Positions 27,045 through 35,602 of a stretch of 64,000 bases of DNA are shown here, in pieces. Source of the stretch: Flagellimonas taeanensis. GTDB taxonomy: Bacteria; Bacteroidota; Bacteroidia; Flavobacteriales; Flavobacteriaceae. The position numbers and the translations under genes were made by a program. The stretch's first letter is position 1. The number at the start of each line of letters is the position of its first letter. The stretch lies in contig NZ_QXFO01000015.1 of assembly GCF_003584105.1 (NCBI RefSeq), positions 30,252 to 94,251 of the forward strand, given 5' to 3'. Under the pieces are notes generated by a model. The model was not told where the DNA came from and ran no database searches. It worked only from the letters and a program-made list of their open reading frames with translations.

Positions 27045-28067
27045 ATGTACCTTACCATCTCGGCACAGAAAATGGGCAGTACCTATAACTCCAGTGTAGG
27101 GAACTATGTGGACTATCTGGAAAAGGAAAACGAGGATAGGTCGCCCGAACATAGGGAGGAATTCTTTAACCAAGAGAACGACAGTGTAAGCCCTCAAACG
27201 GTCATCGATGAAATAGATGCCAATACGGCCAAATTGAGGCAGAAAGATCCGAAATTCTATTCCATAGTGGTAAGTCCCAACCAAAGGGAGTTAAAGGCCA
27301 TTGGAAATGACCCAAACCTGCTAAGGCAATACACAAGGAAACTTATGGAGGACTATGCCAAGAGTTTCCATAGGAACCAAGAGGTCAAGGCCGAGAACCT
27401 GAAATATTATGCCAAGATCGAACATGAACGCACCTATCGGGGATTTGATAGACAGGTTCAGGAAAATGCCCCATATAGAGGAGAAATTGCAAGACTTCGG
27501 AACGAGATACGGAAAGTGGAGCGTGGCGAATCCATCGGGAATGTCAAAGAGCTTGAAAAAAGGATCAAAGAGCAGGAAAGATTGGCCCCACATAAACAGA
27601 ATGGACAGTTAGTGGCAGCCGGAATGCAAAAAGAGGGGCCACAGACCCATATCCATATCATCGTCAGTAGAAGGGACATAACGAACACCTATACGCTTTC
27701 ACCCAGGGCAAAACACAAAGCCTCCGAAGTGGAACTGAACGGAAAGACGGTAAAAAGGGGTTTTGATAGGGACAGTTTTTACCAAGCAGCCGAAAAGACT
27801 TTTGATAAAACAACAGGGTTCAAAAGGAACTATGTGGAATCCTATGTTGGGAGAAAGGCCCATGCCAAGGAACCGGGGAAGTTCTTTGCAAAGGTGATGG
27901 GACTGCCCACCAAGGAAAAGGACATGGCTTTTAAACTGCTTAAGACAATGGGCGTCAAAGCTCCAAGTATTCCGACCAATAAAGTACAAATGGCGGCCAA
28001 GATCATCAAAGCTCTTGGGAGGGGTATCAATAAAGCTAGGGGTATTGGTGAGGATATGGGTTACTGA
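27045..28067 (+). CDS. mobB: MobB-type relaxase (DUF5712-like)
   Basis: This 340-residue protein is predicted to nick the transfer origin and lead the DNA into the recipient. It contains the relaxase histidine cluster PQTHIHIIVSRRD near residue 205, a region with YYAKIEHERTYRG that resembles the N-terminal catalytic part, and a helical charged middle. A C-terminal KAHAKEPGKFFAK stretch and a basic tail complete it. It resembles the DUF5712/MobB group of Bacteroidota elements. A TraG-type coupling protein is not present, so this module would depend on a helper for transfer, or on the transfer genes seen at the left edge. Confidence 0.82.
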   Translation: MYLTISAQKMGSTYNSSVGNYVDYLEKENEDRSPEHREEFFNQENDSVSPQTVIDEIDANTAKLRQKDPKFYSIVVSPNQRELKAIGNDPNLLRQYTRKLMEDYAKSFHRNQEVKAENLKYYAKIEHERTYRGFDRQVQENAPYRGEIARLRNEIRKVERGESIGNVKELEKRIKEQERLAPHKQNGQLVAAGMQKEGPQTHIHIIVSRRDITNTYTLSPRAKHKASEVELNGKTVKRGFDRDSFYQAAEKTFDKTTGFKRNYVESYVGRKAHAKEPGKFFAKVMGLPTKEKDMAFKLLKTMGVKAPSIPTNKVQMAAKIIKALGRGINKARGIGEDMGY

Positions 28068-28210
28068 GATCCAAAAAGTAGGTTGCGCCCTATCGTGTTT
28101 TTGCTTGACGCTTATCTATCGGAACACTACAAAAACCCGACAGGATCCATGCGCAAAAGTCGGGGTAAGTATTCTATGGACTTTCCAAATTAAATCGGAT
28201 AATTTTTAGG

Positions 28211-28276
28211 CATTATTTTTTCCTATCAATACACCCCGTCCATTTGCGGGGGGCGATATTGAAGGAAAAAATAATG
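28211..28276. repeat. Inverted repeat at the 3' side of the IS110 transposase
   Basis: A 14-base perfect inverted repeat (CATTATTTTTTCCT at 28211-28224 and its complement at 28263-28276) encloses a second hairpin CCCCG-CGGGG. The right arm ends one base before the transposase stop codon. It could be a bidirectional terminator or a structured end of the insertion sequence. Confidence 0.5.
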
Positions 28277-28277
28277 T

Positions 28278-29273
28278 TTAGGAGGCGTGTTTGTACACGT
28301 TGACGTAGGGTGTCCCCCGATGGACGACGGCGAATGCCCGTGAGACGAGCTTGTTGCGGACGATGTTCACAGTGCTCATCTTGTTCTTTCCGGACGCGAC
28401 CCTCTGGTCATAATATCCCTTCAGTTCCGCATCGTGCCTAATCGATGATAGTGCACACATGTTCAACAGGCCCTTGATGTTCTTATTGGCCATCTGGCTT
28501 ACCCGTGACTTGCCCCTGATGCTGCTACCAGATTGGTGCGGGTAAGGTGCTATCCCGCAATAGGCCGCGAACTGTCTTGCACTCTTGAACTTGGTGAACC
28601 CCTCGGTGTACACCAACAGGAGCATGGCCGCCTGTTTCCCGATGCACTTGATGCTCAGCAATAGGGAGAAGATGCAATCAAGTTCCCTGTCCGATTTGAT
28701 ATTGGCCTCCATTTCGAGTTCCAGGGCATCGATATGTACGGTGAGCTCCCTTATCATCTTTTCCTGGACCTTGAACAACAGTTTGAAGTCCTTTCTTCCA
28801 AGTACCTTTTTCTGTTCCTTGATACTGGCCTTGTAACCCGCCCGTTGTCTTATGAGCCTTTCCCTTAGGGAGAGCAGTTTTTTCAATGTCCTGATGGTAC
28901 TTGAGGGGGACTTGGATAATGTGATCTCGTCCCTGAGCCTGTAACCGTACAGTGCAATCCTTGCGGCATCTACCTTGTCATCCTTTCCACGGACTATCCC
29001 GAGCGATCTCTTGATATCAAGACCGGACACTATGGAATAGGGAATCCCCTCCTTGGAAAAGTGCTCCGAGAGCCTCTCCGAGTACAGTCCCGTGTGCTCA
29101 AAGATGAACAGTATATAATCTTTGGAGTGCGGGCTGTTGGCGTAAGCCCATTTGACAAGTTTGGCGAACCCTTTTTCCGAGTTCTCAAAGACGGTACTTT
29201 GTCTGTTGGAGTGGATGTGGGCATCCAATGTCAATTTGCTGACATCGATGCCGATGGTCTCTTTGATTTCCAT
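28278..29273 (-). CDS. IS110-family transposase (DEDD recombinase)
   Basis: This 331-residue enzyme has an N-terminal RuvC-like domain with the acidic residues in IGIDVSKLTLD (residue 9), FEHTG and DDKVDAARIALYGYR. A coiled linker and a C-terminal Tnp domain follow, with the expected GIAPYPHQSGSS and IRGKSRVS, the latter with the catalytic serine. The length is normal for the family. Such transposases act with a bridge RNA that is made from the non-coding end of the element. The ORF is intact, so the element may be active. Confidence 0.93.
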   Translation of the reverse strand: MEIKETIGIDVSKLTLDAHIHSNRQSTVFENSEKGFAKLVKWAYANSPHSKDYILFIFEHTGLYSERLSEHFSKEGIPYSIVSGLDIKRSLGIVRGKDDKVDAARIALYGYRLRDEITLSKSPSSTIRTLKKLLSLRERLIRQRAGYKASIKEQKKVLGRKDFKLLFKVQEKMIRELTVHIDALELEMEANIKSDRELDCIFSLLLSIKCIGKQAAMLLLVYTEGFTKFKSARQFAAYCGIAPYPHQSGSSIRGKSRVSQMANKNIKGLLNMCALSSIRHDAELKGYYDQRVASGKNKMSTVNIVRNKLVSRAFAVVHRGTPYVNVYKHAS

Positions 29274-29362
29274 AACTTTATGATGTTTTAAATGGTTACG
29301 TTGACTAAAACCTTTAACAGGAGGTTCCTAAAATTCTATATGGTCCTTGTAACCGGGTTAAG

Positions 29363-29430
29363 AGAGAATGGGGACTAATACTTACCATGGGCCATAAACC
29401 CTGATTTGGGCCGAGTTCACCCCATTCTCT
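29363..29430. ncRNA. Candidate IS110 bridge-RNA region (stem-loop upstream of transposase)
   Basis: AGAGAATGGGG (29363-29373) is the exact complement of CCCCATTCTCT (29420-29430), giving an 11-base stem around a 46-base loop. It lies about 90-160 bases upstream of the transposase start, which is the non-coding end that encodes the bridge RNA in the IS110 group (as in IS621). The plus-strand arm is followed by six T, so a plus-strand terminator is an alternative reading. The RNA strand and guide loops are not determined. Between here and 29714 nothing else is seen. Confidence 0.35.
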
Positions 29431-29714
29431 TTTTTATTACCATCAAAGTTATCCATAAAATGAAGGTCAAAGATTTGGTCTAATGACCAACTTTTAGGAA
29501 TCAACAATGACGGTTCTTAAATGGAAATCTAATCTAAAGGATTTGGGACGCTTGGAGTGTAAAACCATGTTTTAATAAACAACATTTGTAGCATCGGAAT
29601 GTAATTTATAAGTCCACTTTTAAATAGATTGTTGACCTACTCACAACTTTATTAGGTACAGGTCATGACAAGAAAAGGAATCCAGACTTAATGTATACTG
29701 GATAAGTTCAAATT

Positions 29715-30464
29715 TCAAATTGGGATCAGTGATAATTTGTTGAACTCTTTGGGCTCCATCATTTTGAATACATGAGTTAATGGATAGTTGGTTTTTACTA
29801 TGTCCTTTATTCTTTTTATGAATTCTGGCTTGCATTTATATCCTAGAATTACCTTTTCTAAAGCCTGTTTATGAAAATAATGCCGGCCAGTATGTACTTT
29901 TAGCAATCGCATTTCCTTTTCATAACCCCAATCCAAAGTTTTTTGAAAAAATAACTTCGTCAAGGTATCCCAATCGGGATGTGGATGGAAGGTAACCTTA
30001 CTTGGTTCTGGAATATATTGAATGGGACGGAGGTCGCTGAACAATCTCCAATCCTTTTCAATATTGAATTGCAAACATAATCCAGAATGGTTGTCTGCAT
30101 AATTTGCCCATAGTGGATAATTTTTCAAATACATGGAAAAGCAGACCACTCCGTAATGAAGAATATAGAATTCCAGTTTTTCAATCATGAAATCCCGAAG
30201 GGTGTTTGGAGTGTAATTGTTAAGAAAATCCAGCTTGGTGACTTCATTTGGAAATGAGCTCGCCATGAAATCATAGAATTGCTTCAGTTCATTTTCATCC
30301 TCTGTTACACTCACCATATTAGGATTGGAGTCGAAGGGGTCATTGAGTTCATTTCTATTTGCAAAATAGACGTAACCCTCCTCCAATTCAGAAATGGTCC
30401 GCTCAGAACCACTCCTGAACCTATATACATAAGGATAACCTCCAAAGTCTTGTAGAAAATCCAT
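29715..30464 (-). CDS. DUF2971 protein
   Basis: This 249-residue soluble protein has the pattern of the DUF2971 family: an N-terminal VYRFRS, YFANRNELNDPFD (near residue 33), a middle with VVCFSMYLKNYPLWANYADNHSGLCLQF, and a C-terminal WGYEKEMRLLKV. The family is frequent in mobile and defence islands and its biochemistry is not known to me. The gene is on the minus strand, about 120 bases after the 413-residue gene, and may be read with it. No signal peptide or membrane segment is present. Confidence 0.85.
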   Translation of the reverse strand: MDFLQDFGGYPYVYRFRSGSERTISELEEGYVYFANRNELNDPFDSNPNMVSVTEDENELKQFYDFMASSFPNEVTKLDFLNNYTPNTLRDFMIEKLEFYILHYGVVCFSMYLKNYPLWANYADNHSGLCLQFNIEKDWRLFSDLRPIQYIPEPSKVTFHPHPDWDTLTKLFFQKTLDWGYEKEMRLLKVHTGRHYFHKQALEKVILGYKCKPEFIKRIKDIVKTNYPLTHVFKMMEPKEFNKLSLIPI

Positions 30465-30585
30465 TCTATTGGTCAGTTAGTTAACTAGATAATGTAAAGA
30501 ATATTAGCGTATGCATATACCTTCTTGATCTTTGCTCCTTAAATTTTAAAGGTTTAAAAAAAACGAATTTGGGACTAAATCAAAA

Positions 30586-31827
30586 TCATGTCATTTCGTT
30601 TATATCCTCTTCCGAATCAATGATCTCATTGCCATGGGAGTTGATGAAGTTTATCCCGTTAAGGTCAATCTTGGTAAGATCGGCCTCAAGAATACCATCT
30701 TTGGCCAATTGTACGATTGTTTTCAAATTTTCCAGTTGGGCCGCGGTATTTTTCAATTCCAAACTGCGGTTTTCCAACCTTTTTCTTTCAAGGTCAAGAA
30801 GACGATCCTTCTTTTTGTTGTTTGCATCTTCATTATCATCCAATTGTCGTTGAATAAGTTTTTGTTCCCTTTCCAACTTATCGATTTCAGCCGTCTTCCT
30901 TAATGTATCAGTGGCTGATATTTTACCACCCGTTAAGGCACCAAACAACAATTCACGGAGTAAAATAAAAAAATTCTTTACTTCACTCTTGGCAATAAAA
31001 TCTTTCATTTTGAGCCTGATACGGGTCAATAAGCTACCTTTTTCCAAATGCTCAAATTCAAGTGAAACATTCTCGATGCTTGAGATACTGGATATTATTT
31101 TAAAGAGTGAGGAAGAAATCTTTTGGGCATCATGTTGTTTGCTGTCAATGCTAAGATCCAGAATGTATTCATAACACTCACTCTGATAAATCAATTCATC
31201 TGTATTTTGGAACATATATCCGTGTACCATAAAATCCATCATGTACAAATTGATAATCTCACTTTCCTTATCGTATTTGACCAAAGTCTTATCAATTAGG
31301 TTAAAATCGTATTCAATGCTGATTTCCAGTTCCTTAAAATCAACATCATAATAAAATGGATTCCTTCCCATTAAGTCAATTGGGATGCCATGGTCAAAGT
31401 GCCTTTTAAGATAGGTAGAATTGTACCTGACCTTAGGACCAAATAATGAAGGGAAATTTTTGGTAAAGTTTCTTGAGAAAAAGAGAGGGTTTTTAGGACA
31501 ATTTTCTTTATTGAACACCAATCGGAGGAAATTGATGTACCTGAAATATGCATTTAGCATGGGACGCTCCAATAAACCACCCCTTTTGAGAACATAAAGA
31601 AATACATGAAGGCTCATTTCCAAATAGCTGTGAGCTATTTTGGCGATTTCGATATTTGAATTTTCTATAAAGCTTCTGGATTCTTCCTCGAGATGTTGGG
31701 TGGCCTCATGGAATTTAAGCAGTGTAAGAGCATTTGTGTTTTGGAATTTTTGGCTTTCGGCAAAATCATATAATTCCTTAAAAATGTCAAGATTGCCCAA
31801 ATCTTGTTTTAGGATAAAGGTCTCCAT
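30586..31827 (-). CDS. 413-residue protein of unknown function with coiled coil
   Basis: I do not recognise this protein. The first 250 residues are mixed alpha/beta and Phe/Tyr-rich with segments such as HSYLEMSLHVFLYVLKRGG. A short hydrophobic stretch (NFFILLRELLFGALTGG, about 285-301) is followed by a strong coiled coil (about 310-365) very rich in Lys, Glu, Arg and Leu. The C-terminus reads LTKIDLNGINFINSHGNEI. It is AT-rich compared with the copper island. Its place next to the DUF2971 gene and mobile genes is compatible with a defence or accessory system; that is inference only. Confidence 0.65.
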   Translation of the reverse strand: METFILKQDLGNLDIFKELYDFAESQKFQNTNALTLLKFHEATQHLEEESRSFIENSNIEIAKIAHSYLEMSLHVFLYVLKRGGLLERPMLNAYFRYINFLRLVFNKENCPKNPLFFSRNFTKNFPSLFGPKVRYNSTYLKRHFDHGIPIDLMGRNPFYYDVDFKELEISIEYDFNLIDKTLVKYDKESEIINLYMMDFMVHGYMFQNTDELIYQSECYEYILDLSIDSKQHDAQKISSSLFKIISSISSIENVSLEFEHLEKGSLLTRIRLKMKDFIAKSEVKNFFILLRELLFGALTGGKISATDTLRKTAEIDKLEREQKLIQRQLDDNEDANNKKKDRLLDLERKRLENRSLELKNTAAQLENLKTIVQLAKDGILEADLTKIDLNGINFINSHGNEIIDSEEDINEMT

Positions 31828-32706
31828 TCAGTATAAAATGACTTTAGATTTGGCCCCAATAAAATCAACTGGTCTGATTTATTTAAGCCAAAGTTCTACA
31901 TATATAAGTATTAGGAACCATACTAAGAAACAAGCCAAAATTGCATGTAAAGATTTTCAGGAGGGGCTCTCGTAAGAGAATTCCCAAGATATGAATATTC
32001 TTAGAAATTCAAATATAAAAGTTGTAGGACAATGAGTGGGCTATGTTACCTCTGTTTTACGGTGCCTCATCAAATGTTTAAGTGTTTTTACCGAATTGTG
32101 GAGAAGATTGATAATGAGAAACATCCTGCAATTCGTCGAAAAATTATATAAATGTCAATGTCACACGACTAAATACTATATACTTGTAAGGCAAATACTT
32201 TGAATTAAGTAAACAAAAGATTACATGACTTAACCTACAATTAAATGAAAAACCCATGTCCCAAGAACAAAGGAAATCCCATTTGCACCCATTTCTCAGT
32301 TACCCTGATTGGTTTTCAAAAAAACTCTTTTTGATATAAGGGGTATCAAACCAAAGAAAAAGCTTTTATATAAACACTGCCCATTCATAGAAGCAAACAT
32401 TGATAGGCTCAATGGATTGTGCGGTTGGTACAGATCGTATTGGTTTTTATTGGATGAATGTTTTCCGAATGACTTTAAAGGTTGAAAGACTAAACCAATG
32501 AACCATATCGCTGCAATTTGATGTTTCTGAGTAAATTCTGGTAAACAATTTTTACAAAATCTATAAAACCCATCGATAAAATAGAAATTGGACCAAAGAG
32601 TTTGAAAGGAAAAGATTTTCCATGAAAATGAATGATATCGTTCTCCATGCCATGGAATAGGAATGAAAGATTTATACCGTATTAAAATTAAACCATAACC
32701 AAATCG
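31828..32706. other. Long AT-rich intergenic region before the first RHS operon
   Basis: No gene is supported in these 879 bases. An open frame 31640-31975 overlaps the antisense of the 413-residue gene and has no family features. The region is AT-rich with frequent stops in all frames and no clear terminator or long inverted repeat. It is likely to contain the promoter of the RHS operon at its right end and possibly the right end of the mobile module. Confidence 0.45.
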
Positions 32707-35592
32707 ATGAAAAAGTTCATATTCTGTCTTTTAAGTGCATCACCTGTTTTCTGTCAAGAATTGCCCGATGTTATTCCTCCATCCCCGAGAGCGACCGAGA
32801 TGGTAAAATATATAGATTATCCTGCCAATCTTTCCTCAGGATTGCCAACGGTAAATGTTCCCATTTATACTATAAGCGCCAGAAGTTTGGAAGTGCCCAT
32901 CTCACTGAGTTATCATGCTTCTGGTCTTCGGCCCAATGAAGCCGAGAGTGGTGTTGTTGGGCTTGGATGGCAATTAAACGCATTTGGTTCGGTAAACCGC
33001 TCAATCAACAAAAGGGAGGATTATGGTTTGTCCGTGCCATTAACGGACACTATCATAAGTACCAATACAAATTTATTGGTGGAGGATGAAGCTGTATTCC
33101 TTTTGGACAATTTGGCAAATCGAGAAGCAGATGCTTCCCCGGATATATTTTCATATGTCTTCCCAAATGGGGATGGGGGCAAATTTGTTTATGATGAAAA
33201 CTCCAATCCTGTTCAGCTTCCCTACAAAGCGAAGAGAATTTTAGATGACCCAAGTTTGAAAGATTACTATGACATCCTCGATGAGAATGGTAACCTGTAT
33301 AGGTTTGGGAAATCATTGAGTACTGGGCAAACTGTACATGAGGAATTTAGACAGGTGAGTGGATATGATGTCAGTGATGGTGTAACCTCATGGTTGTTGA
33401 CCGAAATGATATCAGCAAACAAAAAGGACACCGTTTACTTCGAATATGAAAATGTACTGAACTCAGGTACTTTGCCGCCTTCCAATCCCAATAGGCACAC
33501 TTTAATAAAGTATAGCCCATCGTTCAGTAGATCCATGAGAGAACAGGTAGGCTCTGGTGCAGGCTCAGGTACGAATTTCAGTACTCCACCAAGTGAATCT
33601 CGAACCTCCATAATTACCACATATACCGAAAAAAGAATAACAAAGATCAAATTCAAAAATGGTGAAGTGCACTTTGTGTACAGTGGGGACATCTACCCCG
33701 ATCATCTTTTGGATAGGATTGAAGTATATGACAATCACACGACCGATCCAATAAAAACCATCAGGTTGAAACAGACAAAGTACCATAGTAATCCGAACAA
33801 GCTCAATTGGTACAAATTGGACGAACTCGAATTCTATGATGCGAATGATGCCAAGGTCAATGAATATGGTTTTCATTATAATACAGGCATTTCCTTTCCC
33901 GACGAAGATGTATTTTTGAGCGAGCCGACCAGGTACACGTTGGCCATTGATTTTTGGGGATATTACAATGGTGCAAACAACAATCAAGACTTGCTGACGG
34001 ATGAATTCGAATGGGAACCTAAATTTGTGAACTTGTTCGGGTCGGCAAATCGCTCACCAAGTCCATCATATACTCAGGCCGGTATCCTTACCAAAATTAT
34101 CTTTCCAACGGGAGGAGAGCGAAGTTTTGTATATGAGGGCAATAATTTTTCAGCAGGCATCAATGGTTATGTGGGAGGGGTCCGTATCAAGTCCATTACA
34201 AATACAACTGATGGCATAACAACAAAAAGGACTTTTTCATATCAAGGCAGTGCAAGACAGGTAATCCGAGAATATTTTATAAACCATTCCATGACATTTC
34301 ATGCAGCTAATGGGAGCACGGACTATTTAACAAACGATTTTTCGGTTTCATCAAATCCAAAGGCAAGTCTCTTCATCAATGGTCGGCCCATGCTGTATAC
34401 CAAAGTGACTGAATATGATGGGGATGAAAATACAAACAATGGATGGATCGAACACAAATTTGATACGTCCTTTCTTGGGGTTTCACCAATCTCCACTTAC
34501 ACAAATGCTACTTTGCCGGACTCTCCTTGGAACTTTAGCTCATTTTATATTCCTTTTCCTAAATATTATGACAATGTTGTCTTCGGTGATACCTACGAAA
34601 AAGAAACTTTGGTCCTCAACAATCAAGGGGATACGACCCAAGTTGTTAAAAGATATTATTCCAATGATGTGGTTCAAACTATCAAAGGTTTCGATGCCTC
34701 CAATTTGATAAACTATTTCCCAGGCCACAGTTACCGAAAAGCAGGAGCATTTCAATTCCATAACTATGATATCAGGCAATTGGAACAGAAATTGGACAGT
34801 ACGGAGACGGTCAATTATCAGGGCAATGATGAGGTTTTTGAAAAAGTGGAATATGTGTACAACGATAAGCTGTTCCCCACCCATAAGAAAGTAATGAACA
34901 GCAGCGGTGCCATATCCAATTTTCAGTATGGATATCCTATGGATTTCAGCACGCAATCTCCTTATAATACAATGGTTACAAGAAATATCATAGCGCCCGT
35001 CATTGAAGAGGTTTTGGATGTGGACTCACAAGTTCTGTCAACAAGTAAAAAACTTACATCCTACAAGGATTGGGGCAATTTTATCATTGCTCCCGATACT
35101 GTAAAAACCGCAAAGGGTCCCGCAACCTTGGAAAATCGAGTGATTTATCGGGATTATGATTCAATGGGAAATCCAGAGGAGGTTTCCTTGGTTGACGGAC
35201 CCCATGTATTTTTTATTTGGGGATATGGTGGCCAGTATCCTTTGGCCAAGTTGGAAAACTTTGAATCCGCGCAGATCACAGGAACCATCCAGGGGCTTAT
35301 TAATACGGCTATCTCGGCTTCTGAACAGGATAGTGACCGTACGCGAAATTATATCGGAAATGAAGGGGCGTTGAGACAAGCCATGGACAATTTGAGAAAT
35401 GCTCTGCCCAATGGTTCCATGATGACCAGCTACACATATGATCCAACTGTGGGGATTACAAGTGTGACCAATCCACGTGGACACACTACATATTTTGATT
35501 ATGATGATTTTGGCAGGTTAGAGGAAGAAAGGGACAAGGATGGAAACCTGTTAAGGGATTATGACTATCATTTTAAAGGGCAGACTAACTAA
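32707..35592 (+). CDS. RHS/YD-repeat protein, front half (operon 1)
   Basis: This 961-residue exported protein has a signal peptide (about 1-18, ending at FCQ). An N-terminal shell segment follows with PPSPRATEMVKYIDYP, LEVPISLSYHASG and GVVGLGWQLNAFG, characteristic of large Bacteroidota RHS proteins. The body has many YD-type strands (for example YDSMGNPEEV and TYFDYDDFGRLEEERD) and ends on a YD unit without the RHS core or a toxin. It therefore looks like the first half of an RHS cage whose second half is encoded by the next gene, 10 bases downstream. A paralogue with the same layout begins operon 2 at 48517. Confidence 0.85.
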   Translation: MKKFIFCLLSASPVFCQELPDVIPPSPRATEMVKYIDYPANLSSGLPTVNVPIYTISARSLEVPISLSYHASGLRPNEAESGVVGLGWQLNAFGSVNRSINKREDYGLSVPLTDTIISTNTNLLVEDEAVFLLDNLANREADASPDIFSYVFPNGDGGKFVYDENSNPVQLPYKAKRILDDPSLKDYYDILDENGNLYRFGKSLSTGQTVHEEFRQVSGYDVSDGVTSWLLTEMISANKKDTVYFEYENVLNSGTLPPSNPNRHTLIKYSPSFSRSMREQVGSGAGSGTNFSTPPSESRTSIITTYTEKRITKIKFKNGEVHFVYSGDIYPDHLLDRIEVYDNHTTDPIKTIRLKQTKYHSNPNKLNWYKLDELEFYDANDAKVNEYGFHYNTGISFPDEDVFLSEPTRYTLAIDFWGYYNGANNNQDLLTDEFEWEPKFVNLFGSANRSPSPSYTQAGILTKIIFPTGGERSFVYEGNNFSAGINGYVGGVRIKSITNTTDGITTKRTFSYQGSARQVIREYFINHSMTFHAANGSTDYLTNDFSVSSNPKASLFINGRPMLYTKVTEYDGDENTNNGWIEHKFDTSFLGVSPISTYTNATLPDSPWNFSSFYIPFPKYYDNVVFGDTYEKETLVLNNQGDTTQVVKRYYSNDVVQTIKGFDASNLINYFPGHSYRKAGAFQFHNYDIRQLEQKLDSTETVNYQGNDEVFEKVEYVYNDKLFPTHKKVMNSSGAISNFQYGYPMDFSTQSPYNTMVTRNIIAPVIEEVLDVDSQVLSTSKKLTSYKDWGNFIIAPDTVKTAKGPATLENRVIYRDYDSMGNPEEVSLVDGPHVFFIWGYGGQYPLAKLENFESAQITGTIQGLINTAISASEQDSDRTRNYIGNEGALRQAMDNLRNALPNGSMMTSYTYDPTVGITSVTNPRGHTTYFDYDDFGRLEEERDKDGNLLRDYDYHFKGQTN

Positions 35593-35602
35593 ATAGAAGG
35601 AC

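Larger units (their letters stand above)
24957..28067 (+). mobile_element. Integrase-mobilisation module (integrative mobilisable or conjugative element)
   Basis: An integrase, a BfmA-like protein and a MobB-type relaxase lie in one direction with hairpins and phased repeats between them. This is the core of a mobilisable genomic island. The left end should lie just before 24957. The right end was not found; the DUF2971 and 413-residue genes up to 31827 may be its cargo. It could alternatively be the inner end of the element whose tra genes lie at 1-2622. Confidence 0.6.
28200..29460 (-). mobile_element. IS110-family insertion sequence (ends approximate)
   Basis: A single DEDD transposase gene on the minus strand is flanked by non-coding DNA with strong inverted repeats on both sides (28211-28276 and 29363-29430). 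IS110-family elements lack terminal inverted repeats and target duplications, so their ends cannot be set by inspection; the coordinates given are estimates. It lies between the relaxase gene and the DUF2971 gene and does not clearly break a gene. Confidence 0.65.
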
